Shown: in pieces, positions 1-5,589 of the stretch
How positions within the stretch are numbered: position 1 is the stretch's first letter
How the letters are laid out: each line of letters starts with the position of its first letter
NCBI GenBank assembly: GCA_003551985.1
Contig: PUOB01000252.1
Span: forward strand, 1-7,265
Direction: 5' to 3'
Source: Desulfobacteraceae bacterium
GTDB lineage: Bacteria; Desulfobacterota; Desulfobacteria; Desulfobacterales; Desulfosalsimonadaceae
Length of the DNA: 7,265 bases
The notes under the pieces: generated by a model
What the model was told of the DNA's origin: nothing
Databases searched by the model: none
Seen by the model: only the letters and a program-made list of their open reading frames with translations
Made by a program: the position numbers and the translations under genes

Positions 1-6
1 TACCCT

Positions 7-1572
7 ATGCATATGCCCGACAAAGACGCGCTGGTCAAATGGCTGGCCGACGCAAAAGAAAAATACACGCCCGATGAACTGCCCCGGTTTATTGCCGAAA
101 ACAAAGAACGGATCGAGGAATACATTGCCCATATCGACGGCAATAAGCGCCGTTACAGGATAATCGACCGGATCTTCTCACTTTTCGCCCGCATGGCCGC
201 GGCTGCCGATCGTATATCGATCCGGGTTCAGATGTTCCTCCTGAAAATTCCCGGCTTAAAAAGACGGGTCCTGAACTTTCGGAGCTGGAAAAATCACCTG
301 AATTTCCAGGAGTTGATCGCGTTTGTAAAGGCGAAGTGCTATTCCCTGCGTAAGGCGCCGCATAATGAAAAGGCTATCCAGGCCATGGAAGACCTCATGG
401 CCTTTGCCGCATCCCATGGACTGGATCCAAGCAAGCAATTCCCAGAGATCCGGCGGCAGTTGACGGAAAAGAAAAACCAGATGCTGCAGCACAAGTTCTT
501 CCGGGAATTTTCCAAAAGCCGGCTCGAGCAATTGCTGGCCATCCCCTTTTCCTTTAACCGGTGCATTTTTCCGGTATTGCCCGATAAGGCTTTCTGGCAC
601 AAGTTCTTTGAATACCAGGAGCGAAAACAAGTTATCGATATTATACTGGTTTCCAGAAACGGGGAGCGCGTATCCTTACGTTACGGAGACCCCGAAGACA
701 TCCGTTCATCCGAAGTGGCCCGCATCCTGCGGCGGATTTCAGCCATCAAGGCCGCCGGCCGCCGGATCTTTTTCATCGGCCATCACGAGGGTTACCTGGG
801 GCCGTACTTTGTCCGCAGCTCGCTCAGGAAGCTGGGGTTCGACAACCTGGCCAAAAACTGCAACACCATTGTGGGCCCCCGGATGTTCTCCAACCTGGTA
901 TTGAGAAACGGCGCGGCAAACGTCGGCAACCTGTTCGTGACCCTGCCTTCCCAGAAAACAACAGCGATCCGGACCGATGGCCTGGCCGCCGCATTGCAGC
1001 TGACTGCCCGGAAAACCCGGTGCCTTATCAAATTGCCGGATTCGGGCCTGAAGCTGATTGAAACCCTGGATTATGATAGTTTCATGGCATCCGTGGTCCA
1101 TGGAAACACCGATACCTGCCGGCGGCACACGACCTTGACGAAACCGGAAAAGGCCGCAGAACTCAAAGCGTTTCTGGATGCGGAAAACTATGGCGATGTC
1201 ATGAGTGATTTTTCCCCCCAGGATTATGACCTGTTCAAAAACATCATGCGGGAGTGCTTCCTGCTCTTTCCGGAAGGATCGCGGTCGCATACCGGCCCGA
1301 ACGGTGAAGTGATCATGAAGCATGTCAATCCCAAGTACATGTCGGCTTACATGCGGCCCGGCGATTATATCGCCCCGGTCAACCTGGTAGGGGGCTCCGA
1401 CCTTGCCCGGGGATGGCGCCTGCGTCCGGCCCGGCTGGGGATATCGCTCGACGAACCCTTTGAGGTCACCAACGAAATGATCGAGAATTACATGGTGGAA
1501 GGCCTGAATGTCATGCGAAAAATCGCGGCCTTACCCAATATCAAGCCCGTCCGCTTTGAGCAGAAGTCATAA
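7..1572 (+). CDS. PlsC/PlsB-like glycerolipid acyltransferase with degenerate HX4D motif
   Basis: A 521-residue protein with an acyltransferase domain of the kind that moves an acyl chain from acyl-CoA or acyl-ACP onto glycerol-3-phosphate or lysophosphatidate at the membrane. Residues 1-180 are mostly helical and rich in charged residues, with no clear membrane segment. The catalytic part starts near residue 255. The block-I motif reads GHHEGYLGP (H260), so the usual HX4D is HX4G (G265). Block III is intact as LFPEGSRSHTG (residues 420-430), and a block IV-like APVNLVGG starts at residue 456. The length exceeds typical PlsC (about 240) and is nearer GPAT-type enzymes with N-terminal helical domains. 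ATG codons occur at 7 and 13. Only six bases lie upstream, with no in-frame stop, so the true start may be outside the window. The stop is adjacent to repeat A. The fold is fairly sure; the substrate, and whether it is active, are not. Confidence 0.75.
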   Translation: MHMPDKDALVKWLADAKEKYTPDELPRFIAENKERIEEYIAHIDGNKRRYRIIDRIFSLFARMAAAADRISIRVQMFLLKIPGLKRRVLNFRSWKNHLNFQELIAFVKAKCYSLRKAPHNEKAIQAMEDLMAFAASHGLDPSKQFPEIRRQLTEKKNQMLQHKFFREFSKSRLEQLLAIPFSFNRCIFPVLPDKAFWHKFFEYQERKQVIDIILVSRNGERVSLRYGDPEDIRSSEVARILRRISAIKAAGRRIFFIGHHEGYLGPYFVRSSLRKLGFDNLAKNCNTIVGPRMFSNLVLRNGAANVGNLFVTLPSQKTTAIRTDGLAAALQLTARKTRCLIKLPDSGLKLIETLDYDSFMASVVHGNTDTCRRHTTLTKPEKAAELKAFLDAENYGDVMSDFSPQDYDLFKNIMRECFLLFPEGSRSHTGPNGEVIMKHVNPKYMSAYMRPGDYIAPVNLVGGSDLARGWRLRPARLGISLDEPFEVTNEMIENYMVEGLNVMRKIAALPNIKPVRFEQKS

Positions 1573-1573
1573 T

Positions 1574-1726
1574 TGACAGTCTCGTAAAAAGTCGCTTTTG
1601 GACGGCAAAGTAAAAAGCTCAAGATCAAGGCGCGCGAAATCTCGAAGAATTGAGAGTACTTACTCGTACGTGAAATTCTGAGAGATGACGCGCAACGCAG
1701 ATATTGGGCTTTTTACGAAGCCGTCA
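1574..1726. repeat. Palindromic dispersed repeat, copy A
   Basis: A 153-bp imperfect palindrome. The left end (1575-1593, GACAGTCTCGTAAAAAGTC) pairs with the reverse complement of the right end (GACGGCTTCGTAAAAAGCC), 15 of 19 bases matching. A subterminal segment at 1601-1620 resembles the terminus again (GACGGCAAAGTAAAAAGC). The centre (about 1631-1690) forms a further imperfect stem, with arms containing AGAATT and GTAC. Copy B at 4743-4863 shares the ends, the subterminal segment and the block ACGCAGATATTGG. The element fills the whole gap between two convergent genes and probably folds into a bidirectional terminator-like hairpin. It has no ORF, so if mobile it is non-autonomous (MITE- or REP-like). 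Confidence 0.85.
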
Positions 1727-3751
1727 TAATTTGCCTTTGATGCTCAGGCCAATACTTCGCCCCGCGCGGCTTGCATAATCCTCTTCCCCCTTGTGGGATT
1801 CAAAAATGTTGCCCACATGGACCGATGCGGTCATCCGGGCGGTCAGCGCCCGCCACAAGCGCAGGTCGACGATTCGGTGGGCGTCCATTTTGTTCTCATT
1901 GTCGACGTCCCTGTACTGGCTGCCGATGGCGGTAAAATCGATTTCAATGCCCGTTATTCCGGTTTGTGTGATATAGCCGGGGACAATGCTTGCCGTAAAT
2001 TCAGGTACATAGGGAAGGTCATGGCCGCTGTCCCGGTCTTTCGCGCGGGTCCACGCACCGCTGCCGCGCAGGGTGAAGCCGGTTCGGGACCCGCTTCGAA
2101 ATGACAGCTCGATTCCTTCGATGCGGGCCTTGTCGACGTTTCTGTAGCTGATGATGGGTTTCTCCGCGTCGCCGATCGACTCTTCTTCGCCGGTGTCAAA
2201 GCGAACGACCTTGTCTTTGATATCCGTTCGGAAACCGCCCAGCCGGGCCCGAAAATTGCCGTCGGGAAATTCACGCTCAACGCTAAGGTTGTAGTTGACT
2301 GCCTTCTCCGGAGACAGGTCCGGGTTGGATCGAAAGAAGAAATCGTCGTGGCGGTACATGTCGTCATAGTATAACTGGCGAATCGTGGGCGATTTGAATG
2401 CGCGCCCCACGGACATGCGCCAGGTGGTTTCATCGTTTGGATGTATTGCCGCCGACAGTTTGGGGTTGAACTCGTCGCCGAAAGTGTCGTGGTCCTCGTA
2501 GCGAATGCCGGGCACAAGCGTTACCAGGCCATCCCTCAGAAACATTTCATCCTGAAGGAAGACGGCATAGGTGTCGATGTCGCGGTCCACCCGGATCTCG
2601 CTGTCCAGGGCGCCGTCGTCATTGAAATTGTGGACCATGTAATCCATGCTTTGGCGCTGGGCCTCGGCCCCTATGGTAAAATTCCGGTAATGGCCGTGCC
2701 AGGTATAGACGCTTTCCACCTGGTTATAGCCGATGTCTCCGAAGCGGTAGCCATGGGCAAATCCCGGGTATCCCTGGACGAATTCCTGGTTGACGACGTA
2801 ACCGGAGATCGTCCATGTCTGCGACAGGTCTTCATATCGCATTACCGAATGAATTCGGGATTCATCAATTTCCCGGTCGTAGCGCTCGGTCGTTACGTCC
2901 CGGGTCGTCTCCCCTCTCGATCGGGAGAAATCCCCGCCGAGCGAGACAGACAGGTTATCGTTAAAATCGGTATTCCACCGGGTCATGACCGATTCCCGCG
3001 TGGTGTTCCGGGGCGATTGCCCGGCCCCTTCGTCGGTTTCCCTTGAAAGGTGCACCAGGAGGCCCGACGACTGCAGGAGCGGCGAGCCGAACGATGCATA
3101 TTCCCGGTGTCTGCGGCGTGTTGAATCCTCAACGGTGCGTCCTTTCCGGGGCATGACGTCATAAATGCCGAAATCCAAACCAACGGCGCCTTCCGCCATG
3201 TCCGGGACCCTGCGCGTGATAATATTGATGACCCCGGCCATGGCGTCCGCGCCGTAAAGCGCAGAGCTGGCCCCTTTAACAATTTCGACGCGCTCAATCA
3301 TGGCCAGGGGAACCTGGTTGAGGCTGACGCCGTAGTCCCCGTGCGCTCCGAGACCGCCGTGGACGCGCTGGCCATTGACAAGCACCAGTCCGTAGCCTTC
3401 GTTGAGCTGCAGCCCCCGCATCGTGAGGGGCAGGTTGTCCGCTGACATGGTGTCGTCGAGGTTGGTGGCGGACAATCCCGGAACACCGCGCAGCAGCTGC
3501 GGCAGATTCCCGGCGGATGAGCGTTCGATTTCCTCCCTGGATATCAGCACCGTATCGACCGGGACATCCGCCAGGGGTTGCATCGATCGGGTACCCGTAA
3601 CCACCATCTCGTCGTAGTGCGTCTTTTGGTCCGACCTGGCGGTTCCTTGCGGAGCGGTCCCGCAAAATGCGGAATGGGCACTGAACAATAAAAATAAAAC
3701 CATAAGCCAACAAAGACTTCCCTTGGTGAATCGACTCCCGGGTTTAGACAT
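1724..3751 (-). CDS. TonB-dependent outer-membrane receptor
   Basis: A 675-residue outer-membrane active transporter driven by the TonB-ExbB-ExbD system, closest by eye to the CirA/FepA/BtuB style. Residues 1-30 form a signal peptide (basic start, then the hydrophobic CWLMVLFLLFSAHSAF). A TonB-box-like DEMVVTGT lies at 47-54. The plug domain follows at about 55-182, with LVLVNGQRVHGG and the hallmark ERVEIVKGASSALYGADAMA near 153-172 followed by GVINIITRR. The rest alternates as beta-barrel strands, including SVGRAFKSPTIRQLY and a final GRSIGLSIKGKL. The last residue is Leu after a Lys, whereas such barrels usually end in an aromatic residue; the TGA stop is formed by the end of repeat A. The ATG has an AAAGG ribosome site 7 bases upstream. 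The cargo (siderophore, cobalamin, other metal complex) cannot be told: no partner transport genes are adjacent. The family call is strong. Confidence 0.93.
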   Translation of the reverse strand: MSKPGSRFTKGSLCWLMVLFLLFSAHSAFCGTAPQGTARSDQKTHYDEMVVTGTRSMQPLADVPVDTVLISREEIERSSAGNLPQLLRGVPGLSATNLDDTMSADNLPLTMRGLQLNEGYGLVLVNGQRVHGGLGAHGDYGVSLNQVPLAMIERVEIVKGASSALYGADAMAGVINIITRRVPDMAEGAVGLDFGIYDVMPRKGRTVEDSTRRRHREYASFGSPLLQSSGLLVHLSRETDEGAGQSPRNTTRESVMTRWNTDFNDNLSVSLGGDFSRSRGETTRDVTTERYDREIDESRIHSVMRYEDLSQTWTISGYVVNQEFVQGYPGFAHGYRFGDIGYNQVESVYTWHGHYRNFTIGAEAQRQSMDYMVHNFNDDGALDSEIRVDRDIDTYAVFLQDEMFLRDGLVTLVPGIRYEDHDTFGDEFNPKLSAAIHPNDETTWRMSVGRAFKSPTIRQLYYDDMYRHDDFFFRSNPDLSPEKAVNYNLSVEREFPDGNFRARLGGFRTDIKDKVVRFDTGEEESIGDAEKPIISYRNVDKARIEGIELSFRSGSRTGFTLRGSGAWTRAKDRDSGHDLPYVPEFTASIVPGYITQTGITGIEIDFTAIGSQYRDVDNENKMDAHRIVDLRLWRALTARMTASVHVGNIFESHKGEEDYASRAGRSIGLSIKGKL

Positions 3752-3758
3752 GCGCGTA

Positions 3759-3764
3759 CCTTTC
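3759..3764 (-). promoter_or_regulatory. Ribosome binding site of the TonB-dependent receptor gene
   Basis: On the minus strand GAAAGG stands 7 bases before the ATG at 3751, which supports that start. The signal peptide begins directly from it. Confidence 0.6.
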
Positions 3765-3790
3765 TTTGTTCCTTGTAAAAAGTTGAAATA

Positions 3791-3844
3791 AAAAAAGCCA
3801 CGAAGGCGACTTTAATTATAAAGTGCAAGCCTTCGTGGCTTTTT
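3791..3844 (-). terminator. Long hairpin with U-tract in the receptor leader
   Basis: A perfect 16-bp inverted repeat (3792-3807 with 3829-3844; core GCCACGAAGGC/GCCTTCGTGGC). Inside it is a second 6-bp stem (ACTTTA/TAAAGT, loop ATTA) separated by a small asymmetric bulge. On the minus strand the stem is followed by seven T, a classic intrinsic terminator; on the plus strand it is followed by five. It lies about 130 bases after the stop of the VTT-domain gene and about 40 bases before the receptor ATG. It could therefore end the upstream transcript, or act as an attenuator in the receptor's own leader. Confidence 0.75.
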
Positions 3845-3975
3845 GGAAACTTTTAATCGTTTGCTGGTGTGCATGCGCCCTTGCGCCGTCCCCCATTGGG
3901 GCGCCAACCGTCTGGATTCCAAGCGGGGGTGGTTTGCGGCTTCTGCCGCCGATTATTATCGACTAACAGTCAATA
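3845..3975 (-). other. GC-rich intergenic/leader segment, no known element recognised
   Basis: Non-coding stretch between the VTT-domain gene's stop and the terminator-like hairpin. It holds several small inverted repeats: GCGGC-TTCT-GCCGC at 3936-3949, and a nested CCCC/GGGG and GCGCC/GGCGC set around 3882-3903. On the minus strand GATAATAATC occurs at 3951-3960, a partial resemblance to half of a Fur box. I looked for cobalamin, TPP, SAM and c-di-GMP riboswitch signatures on the minus strand and saw none. Confidence 0.4.
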
Positions 3976-4707
3976 TCAGCGACCCGGCGGCGGGTCAATC
4001 TTTTTTTTTCGGTAAAATATCGTTCGCACGGCAAAGGCAAAGCCTTTGGCGATCCAGGGAAATGCGGCCAGAACGGCAAAGGATGCGATAAGGGGAATGG
4101 AAAATATGTCGTCCACGGATTCTATTGAGGCAAGCTGGGTACCGGCATTCACGTAGACGATCGTCCCGGGAAGCATCGCTATCTGGGTGACGATATAAAA
4201 CGTCCGCGTTTTGATCGGGGTAAGCGCCATGGCCAGGTTGACGAGGAAATAAGGTAAAACAGGGACAAGCCGCAGCGTCAGAAGATAGAGCCAGCCCTCC
4301 CGTTCGATTTCGCTGTTAATCATCCGGAGGCTGAATCTGAATTGATTCTGGACGTAATCCCTGAAAAGATACCGTGCCGAGAGAAACGCGAGGGTGCCGC
4401 CGATGGAGCTTGCGAAAGAGGCGGTGATGGTGCCTGTTACATGCCCGAAAATGGCGCCTGCCACAAGCGACATGACGATAATAGCCGGCAGGGAGATTGC
4501 CGCCATGGCGATATATGCCGCGACGTATAGGGTTACCGCAATGACGGGGTATTCGCTGTAAAAGGCGGAAAGCATGTCCTGGTAGACTTTGAGGCTCTGA
4601 AGGGTGAGGAACCGGTACAGTTCAAATTTCAAAAAAGCAGCGATGGCCAGAATAAACAGGCAGACGATGGCAATTTTATAGTATGTCTGTCTTTTGGGCC
4701 ATGACAT
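3976..4707 (-). CDS. VTT-domain (TVP38/TMEM64, DedA-like) integral membrane protein
   Basis: A 243-residue inner-membrane protein of the TVP38/TMEM64 (VTT, formerly SNARE-associated) family; relatives include lipid scramblase-like and DedA proteins, but the exact role here is unknown. Predicted membrane segments lie at about 11-29, 54-75, 76-112 (partly re-entrant), 140-160, 170-186 and 203-228, with a basic tail (FYRKKK). Family hallmarks are the Gly-rich SLVAGAIFGHVTGTITASFA followed by LSARYLFRDYV (109-119), then LRLVPVLPYFLVNLAMALTP (145-164) and LPGTIVYVNAGT (179-190). I chose the ATG at 4707 because GGAGAG stands 7 bases before it; an in-frame ATG at 4740 would add 11 residues, has no ribosome site and abuts repeat B. 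The gene is divergent from the glutaredoxin operon. Family confident; substrate unknown. Confidence 0.9.
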   Translation of the reverse strand: MSWPKRQTYYKIAIVCLFILAIAAFLKFELYRFLTLQSLKVYQDMLSAFYSEYPVIAVTLYVAAYIAMAAISLPAIIVMSLVAGAIFGHVTGTITASFASSIGGTLAFLSARYLFRDYVQNQFRFSLRMINSEIEREGWLYLLTLRLVPVLPYFLVNLAMALTPIKTRTFYIVTQIAMLPGTIVYVNAGTQLASIESVDDIFSIPLIASFAVLAAFPWIAKGFAFAVRTIFYRKKKIDPPPGR

Positions 4708-4714
4708 TGAATGA

Positions 4715-4720
4715 CTCTCC
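4715..4720 (-). promoter_or_regulatory. Ribosome binding site deciding the VTT-domain gene start
   Basis: GGAGAG on the minus strand, 7 bases before the ATG at 4707. It selects the shorter start over the in-frame ATG at 4740. Confidence 0.65.
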
Positions 4721-4742
4721 GAAATTATTGAAACTATCATGT

Positions 4743-4863
4743 TTAACGGCTTCGTGAAAAGTCCGTTTCAGACGACTTTGTAAAACGGCCAGGATGAAGG
4801 CGTACGCTCTATTCTTCAAAAATCGCGCGTAACGCAGATATTGGACTTTTACGAAGTCGTCAA
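4743..4863. repeat. Palindromic dispersed repeat, copy B
   Basis: A 121-bp second member of the repeat family. The left terminus TTAACGGCTTCGTGAAAAG pairs with the reverse complement of the right end (TTGACGACTTCGTAAAAG). By hand, its first 63 bases align without gaps to copy A at 43 positions. Its last 32 bases match copy A at 30 of 33 alignment columns, including ACGCAGATATTGG at 4832-4844. It is shorter because part of the central stem of copy A is absent. It lies between the VTT-domain gene and the divergent operon promoter, so it would be in or near the VTT gene's 5' leader. Confidence 0.85.
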
Positions 4864-4870
4864 TAACTGT

Positions 4871-4899
4871 TTGATTGACATGCAAACCATACTTATAAT
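4871..4899 (+). promoter_or_regulatory. Putative sigma-70 promoter of the redox operon
   Basis: A perfect -10 TATAAT at 4894-4899 with TTGATT at 4871-4876 as the -35, separated by 17 bases. A TTGACA at 4875 would give only 13 bases of spacing. Transcription would start near 4906, leaving about 60 bases of AT-rich leader, including nine T at 4930-4938, before the glutaredoxin gene. Confidence 0.5.
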
Positions 4900-4903
4900 A
4901 AGT
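4891..4903. promoter_or_regulatory. 13-bp palindrome overlapping the -10 box (possible operator)
   Basis: ACTTATAATAAGT is a perfect 6-1-6 palindrome that contains the TATAAT of the proposed promoter. Its TTATAAT half resembles half of a PerR box, but the full site does not match. It may be an operator or only an AT-rich coincidence. Confidence 0.3.
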
Positions 4904-4965
4904 GTTTATTCTTTTAATGTATTATCGGATTTTTTTTTCGCAAATCATCAACCAAGGAGACTGAA

Positions 4966-5226
4966 ATGGCTCAACACCCGGAAGTCATGATTTATACGCT
5001 CAGCACTTGTGGTCATTGCAAGCAGACAAAGAAGCTGCTCAAAGAATACGAAATCGAATATGACGCTGTCGATGTCGATCTGCTTGGCGCCGAGGAGCGG
5101 GCTCCCGTGCTGGAGGAAGTCAAGAAGATCAACCCCAAATGTTCATTTCCGACCATCAAAGTTGGTGATGCCGTCATTGTAGGGCATAAGGAAGATGAGA
5201 TCAAGGAGGCTTTGGGCGTATCATGA
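4966..5226 (+). CDS. Glutaredoxin-like thiol-disulfide protein (CGHC)
   Basis: An 86-residue cytoplasmic thioredoxin-fold protein, the usual size of a single-domain glutaredoxin. The first strand VMIYTLSTCGHC leads into the redox pair C15/C18, with a CGHC centre as in protein disulfide isomerase rather than the CPYC of classical glutaredoxins. The conserved cis-proline is in SFPTIKVGD (P62), and the C-terminal VGHKEDEIKEAL matches the family's glycine-acid-helix element. One extra Cys sits at 59. AAGGAG lies 6 bases before the ATG. The gene overlaps the next one by four bases (ATGA), so the two products are probably made in similar amounts and may be redox partners: the FTR-like protein could reduce this glutaredoxin in place of a thioredoxin. 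That partnership is inferred from context. Confidence 0.92.
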   Translation: MAQHPEVMIYTLSTCGHCKQTKKLLKEYEIEYDAVDVDLLGAEERAPVLEEVKKINPKCSFPTIKVGDAVIVGHKEDEIKEALGVS

Positions 5227-5552
5227 AAATCGAGGAGCTCTATGAAAAGCTGAAAAAAGTCCAGGAGCCGAAGGGGTATTATTTTAACCGGGACAAGGCG
5301 CTTGTTTTCGATTTGCTGGAAGGCCTGCTTACCAATAAAGACCGGCTCGGTTACATGGCATGCCCCTGCCGGCTGTCATCCGGCGATTACGAATCCGACA
5401 AGGATATTATCTGCCCGTGCGTATACCGCGAGCCTGATGTCAAGGAGTACGGAAGCTGCTATTGCAGCCTATATGTTCTAAAGCAGTGGAACGAAGGCGC
5501 CATTCCCCATGAGGTAGTGCCGGAGCGGCGGCCGCCTGAGATGATTAAATAG
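5223..5552 (+). CDS. Ferredoxin-thioredoxin reductase catalytic-chain-like Fe-S protein
   Basis: A 109-residue protein of the FTR beta (catalytic) family, which uses a [4Fe-4S] cluster beside a disulfide to reduce a thioredoxin-type partner with electrons from ferredoxin. All six family cysteines are present: CPC (47, 49), CPC (64, 66) and CYC (79, 81). By analogy with chloroplast FTR, C47, C64, C66 and C79 hold the cluster and C49/C81 form the redox disulfide. Spacing is CPC-x14-CPC-x12-CYC, against x16 and x8 in plant and cyanobacterial enzymes, and the histidine of the CHC motif is Tyr80. No variable (alpha) chain is encoded in this window. Translation is probably coupled to the glutaredoxin gene through the ATGA overlap; an AGGAGG lies 13 bases upstream, rather far for normal initiation. 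Family confident. Confidence 0.92.
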   Translation: MKIEELYEKLKKVQEPKGYYFNRDKALVFDLLEGLLTNKDRLGYMACPCRLSSGDYESDKDIICPCVYREPDVKEYGSCYCSLYVLKQWNEGAIPHEVVPERRPPEMIK

Positions 5553-5589
5553 TGCGCGTTATCAGGCATTTTAGAAGGGAATGCAACAG

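Noticed and set aside
739..1323. 194-codon minus-strand open frame inside the acyltransferase gene
   Set aside because: It lies opposite the conserved FPEGSRS-containing domain and its translation shows no family features.
2441..3046. 201-codon plus-strand open frame inside the receptor gene
   Set aside because: It is antisense to a clear TonB-dependent receptor, has no ribosome site or recognisable domain, and is typical of GC-rich opposite-strand frames.
3660..3670. Lipobox at the end of the receptor signal peptide (AFCG)
   Set aside because: The -1 residue is Phe, unlike the Ala/Gly of lipoboxes, and TonB-dependent receptors are not usually lipoproteins.
3951..3960. Fur-box-like GATAATAATC upstream of the receptor gene
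   Set aside because: Only about half of the 19-bp consensus is present, and it lies about 200 bases from the ATG beyond a terminator hairpin.
3845..3975. Cobalamin riboswitch for the TonB-dependent receptor
   Set aside because: No B12-box core or other conserved blocks of that class could be found on the minus strand.
3843..4091. 82-codon plus-strand open frame downstream of the hairpin
   Set aside because: It runs antisense into the VTT gene's C-terminus, has no ribosome site and shows no recognisable motif.
4676..4885. 69-codon minus-strand open frame through repeat B
   Set aside because: It is made largely of repeat sequence, overlaps the VTT-gene start in another frame and has no coding features.
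4875..4899. TTGACA at 4875 as -35 box with TATAAT
   Set aside because: The spacer is 13 bases; TTGATT at 4871 gives the normal 17.
4930..4938. Run of nine T as a terminator before the glutaredoxin gene
   Set aside because: No stem-loop precedes it; it is part of an AT-rich leader.
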